This document shows, piece by piece, positions 16,774 to 25,444 of a stretch of 64,000 nt of DNA. The position numbers and the translations under genes are program-made. How positions within the stretch are numbered: the first letter of the stretch is position 1; every line of letters begins with the position of its first letter. Location: contig CAYLRY010000005.1 of assembly GCA_964386535.1 (NCBI GenBank), positions 32,604 to 96,603 of the forward strand. Direction: 5' to 3'. This DNA comes from CAYLRY01 sp964386535. Lineage in GTDB: Bacteria; Chloroflexota; Dehalococcoidia; Dehalococcoidales; UBA3254. The notes below the pieces were generated by a model. The model was given only the letters and a program-made list of their open reading frames with translations, was not told where the DNA came from and ran no database searches.

Positions 16774-17784
16774 ATGAATAAAGAGAAGTCTGGATCAATG
16801 CGTATCATTACACTTGAAGAACATTATGCAACCCGGTCTTTCCTGGAAGCATCCGGACATGATTTGAGATACCAGGCTAAAAAAGAACCTGGACGCAGTT
16901 CCCCCGGCCCATCTCTGGTTGACAGACTTTGTGACCTTGGTGATTTGAGAACCGGAGAGATGGATGCGGCAGGTATCGATATGCAGGTTTTATCACTGAC
17001 CTCGCCCGGTGTGCAGCAGATGGAAGCCGCAGAATCGGTGGCAGTGGCTCGGGAACAAAATGATTATTTAGCGAATGCGGCGAAATATTATCCGGACCGT
17101 TTTGCAGGTTTTGCAGCTTTACCTACACCGGATCCGGAACAGGCAGCCGGAGAATTGGAGCGTACTGTTAACAAATATGGTTTTAAAGGGGCTGCCATAA
17201 TGGGCCACACCCAAGGGCGTTATCTGGATGATGAGTTCTTCAGGCCAGTACTGGAAAGCGCCGCTGCTCTCCACGTGCCGTTATACCTTCATCCCACACC
17301 TCCACCTAAAAAAGTTTTTGAGACTTACTATAGCGGAAATTTCCCTCCGAACGTAGCAACCCTTTTATCAACTTCTGCCTGGGGATGGCATATTGAAACT
17401 GCCATTCATTCTTTACGTCTTGTCGTCAGCGGTGCGTTTGATCGTTTTCCTGGTCTTCAGATTATAATCGGGCATCTGGGTGAAGCGCTTCCTTTTATGC
17501 TTTCAAGGATTGATCAACAACTATCCAGGAAAGAAACCTATCTGGAAAGAACTACCGGAGAATACTTCCGTGAGAACTTTTTGTATACAATCGGCGGTTT
17601 CAATTACCTGCCGGCATTTCTGGATTTGCTGCTTCAGGTGGGGGTTGATCGCATTCTGTTCTCAGCGGATTATCCGTTTGCATCAATGGAATCAGCCCGC
17701 ACTTTCCTGAACCAGCTTCCGGTTAGTCCTGCCGATAAAGAACGAATCGCCCATGGTAACGCAGAGCGGCTACTTCAAATTTGA
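16774..17784 (+). CDS. Amidohydrolase_2 protein, gamma-resorcylate decarboxylase/ACMSD-like
   Basis: A 336-residue TIM-barrel metalloprotein. Seen: strand-1 motif LEEHYA (ExH in place of HxH, typical of gamma-resorcylate decarboxylase and relatives), the second metal His in YLHPTPPP near residue 173, IIGHLGEALPFMLSRID near residue 232, and the Asp ligand in FSADYPFASME near residue 297. This order matches the decarboxylating branch (ACMSD, 5-carboxyvanillate and orsellinate decarboxylases), which breaks C-C bonds non-oxidatively using a divalent metal. Start ATG 16774 follows GAGGT. An aromatic or muconate-like acid is the expected substrate class, in line with the molybdenum hydroxylase and the OYE homologue nearby. 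Confidence 0.82.
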   Translation: MNKEKSGSMRIITLEEHYATRSFLEASGHDLRYQAKKEPGRSSPGPSLVDRLCDLGDLRTGEMDAAGIDMQVLSLTSPGVQQMEAAESVAVAREQNDYLANAAKYYPDRFAGFAALPTPDPEQAAGELERTVNKYGFKGAAIMGHTQGRYLDDEFFRPVLESAAALHVPLYLHPTPPPKKVFETYYSGNFPPNVATLLSTSAWGWHIETAIHSLRLVVSGAFDRFPGLQIIIGHLGEALPFMLSRIDQQLSRKETYLERTTGEYFRENFLYTIGGFNYLPAFLDLLLQVGVDRILFSADYPFASMESARTFLNQLPVSPADKERIAHGNAERLLQI

Positions 17785-17819
17785 TATTTTTTCTTTAACA
17801 AAAACCAATGGGACTTTAG

Positions 17820-19229
17820 ATGAAATTAGCTGAAATTCTTTCGGCTTATCCACCCCCTAAAAAGATTCCTGAGGCCCTCCTCATAATCAGAAAGGAATTA
17901 AAGGCTTCGGGCAGCCGGCTGGTTGTAATTGATGATGATCCAACCGGAGTTCAGGCCGTTCAGGACGTCAGGGTCTTGCTTAGATGGAACTGTGATGTAC
18001 TGCGGAGAGTCATGAGGTTAGATAACCCTGTTTTTTTCATTTCCACCAATTCACGCGGATTGAGCCCTGAAAATGCGTATTCTGTTAGCTTTGAGGTCGG
18101 GAATAATCTTAAAGAGGCCAGCCACCTGGAAGCCAAACCGGTTCTACTGGCATCCCGCAGCGATAGTACCCTGCGCGGTCATTTCCCTTCTGAATTAGAA
18201 GCTTTGACCTCCGGTCTGGGGTTGGAACCGGACGGCATCATCGTAGCTCCTGCTTTGCTCGAAGCAGGAAGATATACTATCAATGATATACAATGGGTGG
18301 AACAAGACAACGAATTGGTACCGGTTAACCGGACTGAATTTGCGCGCGACCCTGTGTTTGGTTTTAAGAATAGTAATTTAAAAGACTGGATCGCTGAAAA
18401 AATGCAGGGTTCAATCAGAGCTGAAGATGTCCAGTCAATTTCCCTGGAATTAATACGCCGGGGCGGGCCGGATGGGGTCGCCCGGGTACTGTTTCAGGCC
18501 CATAATCAAACTCCTGTTATAATTAATGCTGCCTGCTGTGAAGACCTGGAAGTCGTGGTATTGGGTCTAATTCAGGCTGAAGGCATGGGAAAAAAGTTTG
18601 CTTACCGCTGCGCAGCTTCTTTTATAAAAGCCAGAGGTGGAATTGAAAACAGACCTTTGCTTTCCTTAAACGAACTGGCGCCCGGAAACTCTCCCGGTCT
18701 GATTGTGGCCGGTTCTTACGTGGAAAAAACCACACGTCAATTACGGCGGTTGCTGGATTCAGGGCTGGCTGAAGGCATTGAATTGAGTCCGTTAATCCCG
18801 GCTACGCAGGAGTCACAGCAAAAGGAGATACAAAATATTGCTCAGTTGATAGATCGAAAGTTAGCAGCCGGCATTACTGTAGCCCTATATTCACCAAGAA
18901 AAGTAGTGACAGCCTCTAATGAGGCTTTTCTGGAATTTGGCCGCCTTATTACGGATACATTGTGCAATATTATCAGGCAGATTAAACTGACTCCGGGTTA
19001 TCTGATTGCCAAAGGCGGCATTACCAGTATTGAGCTGGCCCGCCAGGCTCTTCAGGCCGAGGAAGCTCTGGCTATCGGCCAGATCATTAATGGAGTACCG
19101 GTCCTGCGTTTCGGGCAAGAAACCCGGTGGCCGGATATACCCTACGTAATTTTTCCGGGAAATGTAGGTGATGATACTGCCCTGATAAGGGTAGTTAAAA
19201 TATTAAAGGGTAAAAAAGAGGCAACCTAG
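17820..19229 (+). CDS. Four-carbon acid sugar kinase family protein (DUF1537)
   Basis: A 469-residue protein with the N-terminal DUF1537 substrate-binding domain (LVVIDDDPTGVQAVQDV near residue 37; STNSRGLS; SRSDSTLRGHFPSE near residue 114) and the C-terminal nucleotide-binding domain (GLIVAGSYVEKTTRQLR near residue 300; IAKGGITS near residue 398). The family phosphorylates D-erythronate, D-threonate, 3-oxo-tetronates or similar C4 acids, products that usually go to a 4-phospho dehydrogenase and an aldolase or decarboxylase. No such partner (PdxA2, OtnC) is in the window. The start is 35 bases after the amidohydrolase stop, so the two are probably co-transcribed. It converges with the glc genes 16 bases downstream. 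Confidence 0.87.
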   Translation: MKLAEILSAYPPPKKIPEALLIIRKELKASGSRLVVIDDDPTGVQAVQDVRVLLRWNCDVLRRVMRLDNPVFFISTNSRGLSPENAYSVSFEVGNNLKEASHLEAKPVLLASRSDSTLRGHFPSELEALTSGLGLEPDGIIVAPALLEAGRYTINDIQWVEQDNELVPVNRTEFARDPVFGFKNSNLKDWIAEKMQGSIRAEDVQSISLELIRRGGPDGVARVLFQAHNQTPVIINAACCEDLEVVVLGLIQAEGMGKKFAYRCAASFIKARGGIENRPLLSLNELAPGNSPGLIVAGSYVEKTTRQLRRLLDSGLAEGIELSPLIPATQESQQKEIQNIAQLIDRKLAAGITVALYSPRKVVTASNEAFLEFGRLITDTLCNIIRQIKLTPGYLIAKGGITSIELARQALQAEEALAIGQIINGVPVLRFGQETRWPDIPYVIFPGNVGDDTALIRVVKILKGKKEAT

Positions 19230-19245
19230 CAACCTGTACCTATCT

Positions 19246-20520
19246 TCAGGTCTCCGTCTTCTTTCCCCCTAAGGCTTCATCCAGTATCTCTACAATAGAA
19301 GCTGTCCTGATGTCCAACTTGCACATCTTAACTCCGTGTGAGAGCTGCATTATACAGGCCGGGCAGCTTGAGACCAGAATTCCGGCGCCTGTGTTCTGCA
19401 CGTTTTCCATTTTCCGGGCCAGGACTTTCATTGAGAGATCATAATTCTTAAAGCCGTATGTACCGGCGGCACCGCAGCACATATCAGATTCCTTAAGCTC
19501 AATAAACTCCACCCCGGGTATGCTTTTTAGAAGGGTACGCGGCGGGTTCTTTATTTTCTGGTAGCGCGCCAGATGGCACGGATCGTGATAAGTAACTTTC
19601 TTCTTGATATCAACCAGTCCGTTGACCAAACCTACATTGATCAGAAACTCACTTATATCTTTTACTTTACCGGAGAAAGCACGGGCTTTTTCTGCCCACT
19701 GTGGTTCATCAGCCAGAAGTTTGCCATATTCTTTAAGAAATGAACTGCAACTGGCGCAGGGCGTGACAATGGCATCCACATCCAGACCAGCCGCAATTTT
19801 GATGTTTCTTCTAGCCATCATGCGGGCGGACTCGATGTCCCCATAAGCCGGAGCAGGAATACCGCAACAGGCAAATTCAGGAATAATAACCTCTGCCTGG
19901 TGCTTCTGAAGAATGTGAATGGTGGCAGCAGCTTCATAAGAGTCCAAATTGGAAGCAAAACAGCCTACAAAATAGGCCACTTTGTACTTAGGATGCTCGA
20001 TTTTGAGAGCTGATTTAATAATATTTTTCAATCCAGTATAGCGGGGCACTCTGGGTACTATCGCCTGTGCTTTCCCCGCGTCTCCAATAATATTAATCAG
20101 CCCCGTTCTGCTGGCAGCACCGCGCAAACCTATAATATCAGAAAATTTAAGGATGTCTGCTGCTGTATGTAACACCGAAGGCCTACTTAATATATTGCGT
20201 AATATCCAACGGTTCATCATTCCTGGTTGATAAGCTGCTTCTCTGGTGTTGAAAATAATATCTGACGTTTGCACCCCGGCAGGGCAATCATCAACGCAGG
20301 CGTTGCAGGTTAGACAGTTAAATACAGGATCAATCAACTCCTTTATATTAAGTGTACCTTCTAACAGAGCGCTGTGGATCAGGGCAATCCTTCCTCTGGC
20401 GCCGGCCCACTCTATTCCGGTAACTTTATAAATAGGACAATGTGCCAGGCAAAAGCCGCATTTATTGCATCTCTCCAGGGCTTTAATTTTTTCTTCATTT
20501 AACTTGACCACAGCCGTCAT
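19246..20520 (-). CDS. glcF: Glycolate oxidase iron-sulfur subunit (GlcF-like)
   Basis: A 424-residue electron-transfer subunit with two N-terminal 4Fe-4S motifs (CNKCGFCLAHCP at residues 18-29; CLTCNACVDDCP near residue 69). Two CCG domains follow, their signatures visible as FACCGIPAPAYG near residue 218 and DMCCGAAGTYGF near residue 345, with FVGCFASN and HDPCHLAR preceding each. This is the GlcF/LutA/GlpC architecture. Its ATG overlaps the stop of the upstream oxidase gene by four bases (ATGA), so it is the partner of the GlcD-GlcE fusion. It passes electrons from FAD to a quinone or an electron-transfer flavoprotein. Confidence 0.87.
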   Translation of the reverse strand: MTAVVKLNEEKIKALERCNKCGFCLAHCPIYKVTGIEWAGARGRIALIHSALLEGTLNIKELIDPVFNCLTCNACVDDCPAGVQTSDIIFNTREAAYQPGMMNRWILRNILSRPSVLHTAADILKFSDIIGLRGAASRTGLINIIGDAGKAQAIVPRVPRYTGLKNIIKSALKIEHPKYKVAYFVGCFASNLDSYEAAATIHILQKHQAEVIIPEFACCGIPAPAYGDIESARMMARRNIKIAAGLDVDAIVTPCASCSSFLKEYGKLLADEPQWAEKARAFSGKVKDISEFLINVGLVNGLVDIKKKVTYHDPCHLARYQKIKNPPRTLLKSIPGVEFIELKESDMCCGAAGTYGFKNYDLSMKVLARKMENVQNTGAGILVSSCPACIMQLSHGVKMCKLDIRTASIVEILDEALGGKKTET

Positions 20521-23291
20521 TGACCTCCGATCATTTTTCCGGGGTTAAGAATATTATTGGGATCCAGCGCAGTTTTCAATCTCCCCATCAAGGCATACAC
20601 AGCGGGGGTCAGCCAGACTTCTTTATGCTCCCTCATCCACAGGGGAGCAGTTTCCAGTATTAAGAATCCACCCCTTTGCCTAGCAGCTTGCTCCAGTTCT
20701 TTAAATATGTGAATAGCATATTCTTTGGCTGCGGGAACATAGATGTGGATTACACCGTTGCCGCATTGAGCTTGAAAGCTGATATCCAGTCCGATACGGT
20801 TTCCTATATCCATGACTGATTTTACCATGTCCACTGATTTCACAATCGGAACTGAAGCCTTACCTTTAAAAGAAGAGGGATGTCTTTCACTGATTAGATC
20901 ACCTACCCTACGGTAGCTGCTCCAAAAAGCCTCTGTTTTTTCACCGTCCAGGGTGAAAATAAAAGAAGCTGCCTGGTTCTCAGCCATATTAATAATATCT
21001 TTCAATTGCCTTTCAACTACTTCACTGCTGTCTTCCAATCCGATTATAATGCATATTTCACCTTCCTTGAGAGGTCGCATTAAATCCTGTGCCAGATAGG
21101 CTGCGGCTGACCGGTCAATCATTTCGATTGAGGCTGGAGTAAGCCTGGAAGACAAAACCTGTTTGATCAGAATGGAGGCGTTTTCAAGGTTGGGAAAAAC
21201 CAGTCCACAGATTTTGTTGACCTCAGGGAACGGAAATAATCTGAGCACCGCCTCAGTGATTACACCCAGTGTCCCCCAGGAACCTATGAACAATTTACAT
21301 AGGTCAACCCCGGCAACATTTTTCATAGTTTTTCCACCGGGATGCAAAATGTCTCCCTCAGGTGTTACAACAGTTAAACCCAGGATCAAATCTCGGATAT
21401 TACCGTACATGAACCGTTTGGGTCCATTTGACGCAGTAGCCAGTTCTTCGCCGATAGTAGCCTGTTCGTTTGAGAAAGGATCCAGCGGAAAGAAAAGACG
21501 CTGTACGTCTATCTGTTTTTGCAATTCCGAATGACTTATTCCTGCTCCAACGCGGACTGTAGAGTTGCCCGGGTCAAAGTCAAGGATCCGGTTGAGATTT
21601 TTAAGACACAAAACTGCATCACAGGTTGCGATACAACGGCCTTGATTTTGTTTGGATCCATGACCGCTTGGTACGATGGTTTTTTGATGCTGGTTGGCGG
21701 TTTTGATGATTTGTGATACCTGTTCGGTATTGGAAGCAAAAACCACAATATCGGGCGCCAGCCCATCTACTTTGTATGACTGTTCTATGCGGTCACCGGT
21801 CTGTAAATTTTCCTCACCAACTATTTCAGCCAGTTTCTGACGGAATAAAGAGTCTGAATTCCCGGCTAAAAAAGGAATATTATTTACCTTTTGTCCAGAA
21901 TTTTCTGCCACAGGTGGAAGTAATTTGCCTGGGTTGAGGATATTCTGTGGATCAAAGACCTGTTTCACTTTTCGCATGGCGGCCAGGTCTTCTGTATTGA
22001 ACATGCGGGACATGGCAGCCAGCTTCTCCAGGCCTATTCCGTGTTCGCCTGAAATAGTGCCACCCAGCTCAAGGCAGGTTTTCAGAATCTCTTCACTCGT
22101 TTTTTTAGCGGCTATGGCTTCTTCCTGATTATTTCGATCAAAAAGAATCAGGGGATGTAGATTACCATCCCCAGCATGAGCTACATTGGCGATCTGTACA
22201 TGATATTTTTCAACCAGTTCCTGTACTTTTAACAGTGCTGGAACCAGCTTATTACGCGGTACTGTACCATCATTAACCAGATATGGAGGGCAGATCCGAG
22301 CTACTGAACCAAATGCCCCTTTACGCCCTTTCCATAAGGCATCCCTTTCCGCACCAGTTTTGGCTGTACGCAATTCGCGTACGCTGTTGTTTCTGCAGAT
22401 ATCTGAAATAGCTTTTTCCTGCCTATCCAGACCATCTGTAAGACCTGATATCTCAATCAGCAATACACCCTCTGCATCTACCGGATAACCCGCATGCAGG
22501 CTCTGCTCGATGGCGCCGCACATTTTTCTATCCATGAGTTCAAGTGAAGCAGGTATTATGCCAGCACTGATAATATCTGAAACCGCCTGTCCAGCATACT
22601 CAAGTTTATCAAATACAGCCAGCATAGTTTTGGAAGCCTCCGGCAGCGGTATTATATGCAGAATTAATCTGGTAGCTATGCCGAAAGTACCTTCTGAGCC
22701 AATCATCAAGCCTCTCAGGTCATAACCAGGGACATCTTCTACCTCTCCTCCCATCTCTACTATTTCTCCATCTGGTAAAACTACTTCCATCCCGCATACA
22801 TATTTAGAAGTTACTCCATATCTCAGGCAAAGAGGTCCGCCGGCGTTTTCACCGATATTGCCTCCTAAAGTACAGCTTTTCTGGCTGGCGGGATCAGGGG
22901 GATACATATAACCTTTGGCTGCCAGAGCATCTTGAAGGTCCAGGTTGATCACACCGGGTTGCACAATACATCTCCTGTTAGCTAAATCAATGGATATAAT
23001 ACGATTCATCCGGCTTAACTCCAGAATGATGCCTCCTTTAACCGGAACAGTGCCGCCCGAAATTCCCGTCCCGGCTCCGCGGGGTATTACGGGAATCATG
23101 AAATGTGAAGCAAGCTTCATTATATTGGATACTTCAGCGGTGGTTTGGGGTAATACCACCACATCCGGCTTTTCCTGACGCTGAGTGGCATCATAGGAAT
23201 ATGCCAGTAAGTCCCTCTGGGCAGAAAGGACATTTGGGCTGCCTACAATTTTATTTAATGCTTTAATCAGGTCCTGTTTCTTCAAATTCAA
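20517..23291 (-). CDS. Fused GlcD-GlcE FAD-linked 2-hydroxyacid oxidase
   Basis: A 924-residue protein with two complete FAD_binding_4 oxidases in one chain. Residues 1-460 are GlcD-like: PRGAGTGISGGTVP, GGNIGENAGGP, SEGTFGIATR, GDGNLHP and SGEHGIGLEK are all present, ending with the DPQNILNPGK tail. Residues about 475-924 are GlcE-like: PDIVVFASNTEQVSQI, then PSGHGSKQNQG, ASNGPKRFMYGNIRDL, GGKTMKNVAGVDLCKL, GSWGTLGVITE, and a second DPNNILNPGK. In E. coli glycolate oxidase these are separate subunits that pair with GlcF, so the fusion fixes a 1:1 stoichiometry. The expected reaction is glycolate (or another 2-hydroxy acid) to the 2-oxo acid. It is the first gene of a two-gene operon on the minus strand. 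Confidence 0.88.
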   Translation of the reverse strand: MNLKKQDLIKALNKIVGSPNVLSAQRDLLAYSYDATQRQEKPDVVVLPQTTAEVSNIMKLASHFMIPVIPRGAGTGISGGTVPVKGGIILELSRMNRIISIDLANRRCIVQPGVINLDLQDALAAKGYMYPPDPASQKSCTLGGNIGENAGGPLCLRYGVTSKYVCGMEVVLPDGEIVEMGGEVEDVPGYDLRGLMIGSEGTFGIATRLILHIIPLPEASKTMLAVFDKLEYAGQAVSDIISAGIIPASLELMDRKMCGAIEQSLHAGYPVDAEGVLLIEISGLTDGLDRQEKAISDICRNNSVRELRTAKTGAERDALWKGRKGAFGSVARICPPYLVNDGTVPRNKLVPALLKVQELVEKYHVQIANVAHAGDGNLHPLILFDRNNQEEAIAAKKTSEEILKTCLELGGTISGEHGIGLEKLAAMSRMFNTEDLAAMRKVKQVFDPQNILNPGKLLPPVAENSGQKVNNIPFLAGNSDSLFRQKLAEIVGEENLQTGDRIEQSYKVDGLAPDIVVFASNTEQVSQIIKTANQHQKTIVPSGHGSKQNQGRCIATCDAVLCLKNLNRILDFDPGNSTVRVGAGISHSELQKQIDVQRLFFPLDPFSNEQATIGEELATASNGPKRFMYGNIRDLILGLTVVTPEGDILHPGGKTMKNVAGVDLCKLFIGSWGTLGVITEAVLRLFPFPEVNKICGLVFPNLENASILIKQVLSSRLTPASIEMIDRSAAAYLAQDLMRPLKEGEICIIIGLEDSSEVVERQLKDIINMAENQAASFIFTLDGEKTEAFWSSYRRVGDLISERHPSSFKGKASVPIVKSVDMVKSVMDIGNRIGLDISFQAQCGNGVIHIYVPAAKEYAIHIFKELEQAARQRGGFLILETAPLWMREHKEVWLTPAVYALMGRLKTALDPNNILNPGKMIGGQ

Positions 23292-23703
23292 TACCTCCCA
23301 AATGTTCTCAAGGAAAAAATGTTTCTGTCTTCAAATTAAAAGCAACTAATGAAAACACCCAGCTACCTTTATCTATCCTGGAGAGGGTGTGAATAGCCTC
23401 AACTGGAAAAGACGATATTGCCTGCTTGCTGCTTGTATTATAACCAGTCTTTTTTAAGAAGTATATCAGCGTCAGGTTTAAACTGCCTTTCCGGCCAGGC
23501 CGGATTGTCTATTCTGACTGGTTTTTAGATTCTGGATCCTTTTCAATATCAGAAGAGGGGGTTATAATTTCAGAGATAATTTTCTTGACAATACCGGACA
23601 ATCCGGTTAAAGTGTCCATAATCCGGCTGAAATCGTATTTTTCATCATATATAATTCCCCGCTGAAAGAACTGATCCATGAATATTGAAAGGAGAGAATT
23701 AAG
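23292..23703. other. 412-base divergent regulatory gap
   Basis: This lies between the divergent glc operon and the ThDP enzyme gene and should hold both promoters. A short perfect palindrome TCCGGCCAGGCCGGA (23490-23504) is a possible operator. A minus-strand frame (23509-23679, 56 residues, strongly charged) has no ribosome binding site and is not accepted as a gene. Confidence 0.4.
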
Positions 23704-25338
23704 ATGCAAGCTATCAATGCAATCGCCAGGATACTTAAAATACAGGGGACCGAATTCATAAGCGGTTTCCCAATGAACCCCATTTTTGAAGCAGGAGCCC
23801 AAGAAGGTATAAGACCGATCATGGCCCGTACTGAAAGAGTTGGAGTGGGAATTGCGGATGGTTTTACCAGAGCTTCATTTGGGCAGAAAAATGGAGTATG
23901 CGCCATGCAATCAGGACCAGGGATTGAAAATTCTTTTTCAGGCGTAGCCCAGGCCTTTAGTGAATCAGTCCCCATACTGGTGCTGCCCGGCGGGCAGTCC
24001 AGGCGGCGCTTGATGCCTCCTAATTTTATTGCCATGAACAACTTCCAGGAAATTACTAAATGGACTGATATGATCAATTTTGGAGACCGCACGCCGGAAA
24101 TGATGCGCAGAGCGTATACTTATTTAAAAACCGGAAGACCGGGGCCGGTCTTGTTGGAAATACCCTCTGATGTAGCTGTAGAAAATTTCGATGAAACCAA
24201 ATTAAAATACACTCCTGTCACAGGTTATAAATCATCCGGCGATCCTGCGGACATCCGTAAAGTAGCCACAGCTTTGATTGAAGCTAAAAATCCTGTTGTG
24301 CGCGCCGGACAAGGTGTGCTTTTTGCCTGTGCCTGGAATGAACTGGTTGAACTGGCGGAACTTCTCCAGATGCCGGTTTTTACCACTATGTGCGGCAAAA
24401 GCGGTTTTCCCGAGAATCACCCCCTCTCCCTGGGTACCGGCGGTAAAACCCATACAAAAATGGTAGTTCACTTCCTGAAGAAAGCAGATCTGGTCTTTGC
24501 GGTGGGTTCCAGTTGTACTAAAGAGGGATTTACCACACAGATCCCTGATGGTAAAGCAGTTATTCAAACCACCATAGATGAACGTGACATAAACAAAGAC
24601 TATCCTCTGGAAGGAGCTATTATAGGTGATGCAAAACTGGTCTTGCAGCAATTGATAGAAGAGGTCAAAAAACAGATCGGACCTGCCGGCCGGAAAGGCG
24701 CTGGTACTGTAGCCGCAGAGATCATGGCTGTTAAGCAAGAATGGTTAAAAGAATGGATGCCCAGGCTGACTTCTGATGAAATCCCTCTTAATCCCTACAG
24801 GGTAATCTGGGACATGGCGCATACGCTGGATCATAAAGAGACCATTATAACCCATGACTCAGGAGGTCCCCGCGACCAGTTGCTGCCGTTCTGGGAGAGC
24901 AGCACTCCTGGAAGTTACATCGGCTGGGGTAAGACCACTACCCTGGGCGCCTCCATCGGTTTTGCCATGGGAGCCAAACTGGCCCATCCGGAGAAAACGG
25001 CCGTTAGCTTCCTGGGAAATGCCGCTTTCGGCATGGTGGGCATGGATTTTGAAACAGCAGTTCGCGAAAAAATCCCCATCCTGGTTATCCTGGTTAATAA
25101 CTCCCTGCTGGGAGGATATCATAAATTCCATCCGTATGCTTCCGAGCAATTCAATCTGAACCGGCAAAGCGGGGATTACGTTAAAGTAGCACAGGGTCTG
25201 GGCGGATATGCTGAAAAAGTGGAGAGGCCGGAGGATATTGTTCCAGCTATCCGCCGGGCAAAAAATGCTGTGGATTCTGGCCAGGCGGCTCTGCTGGAAT
25301 TCATAACCCGGGAGGAGATAACTTATTCTAACTATTAA
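23704..25338 (+). CDS. ThDP-dependent enzyme, acetolactate synthase-like superfamily
   Basis: A 544-residue protein with the three-domain POX/ALS layout. The N-terminal Pyr domain has the activating Glu in ARTERVGVGIADGFTRAS near residue 44, a central Rossmann-like domain follows, and the C-terminal PP domain holds LGNAAFGMVGMDFETAVREK with VNNSLLGGY. The diphosphate/Mg motif normally reads GDG...NN; here it is GNA...NN, with Asn439 in place of the Mg-binding Asp. AAAGGAGAG precedes the ATG. Relatives are labelled thiamine-pyrophosphate-requiring proteins and include carboligases and decarboxylases of 2-oxo acids. Next to glycolate oxidase and an aminotransferase, glyoxylate or another 2-oxo acid is a plausible substrate (inference). 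Confidence 0.82.
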   Translation: MQAINAIARILKIQGTEFISGFPMNPIFEAGAQEGIRPIMARTERVGVGIADGFTRASFGQKNGVCAMQSGPGIENSFSGVAQAFSESVPILVLPGGQSRRRLMPPNFIAMNNFQEITKWTDMINFGDRTPEMMRRAYTYLKTGRPGPVLLEIPSDVAVENFDETKLKYTPVTGYKSSGDPADIRKVATALIEAKNPVVRAGQGVLFACAWNELVELAELLQMPVFTTMCGKSGFPENHPLSLGTGGKTHTKMVVHFLKKADLVFAVGSSCTKEGFTTQIPDGKAVIQTTIDERDINKDYPLEGAIIGDAKLVLQQLIEEVKKQIGPAGRKGAGTVAAEIMAVKQEWLKEWMPRLTSDEIPLNPYRVIWDMAHTLDHKETIITHDSGGPRDQLLPFWESSTPGSYIGWGKTTTLGASIGFAMGAKLAHPEKTAVSFLGNAAFGMVGMDFETAVREKIPILVILVNNSLLGGYHKFHPYASEQFNLNRQSGDYVKVAQGLGGYAEKVERPEDIVPAIRRAKNAVDSGQAALLEFITREEITYSNY

Positions 25339-25444
25339 AGGGCTTTAATTAACTTTAAATTATAAAAATCCTTAAAACTGGATTGTTACAGATTAAGGTA
25401 GTAATTGCTAATGGAGAAAGGTAAATATATAAGGAAGGTGAGCC

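Noticed and set aside
23490..23504. Palindrome TCCGGCCAGGCCGGA as a specific operator
   Set aside because: It is short and has a one-base centre. Without a second copy or a regulator nearby it could be chance; mentioned only within the gap entry.
23509..23679. Minus-strand frame of 56 codons with a charged C-terminus in the glc/ThDP divergent gap
   Set aside because: The only site at its start belongs to the opposite-strand ThDP gene, and it has no ribosome binding site. Composition looks protein-like, but the evidence is too thin.
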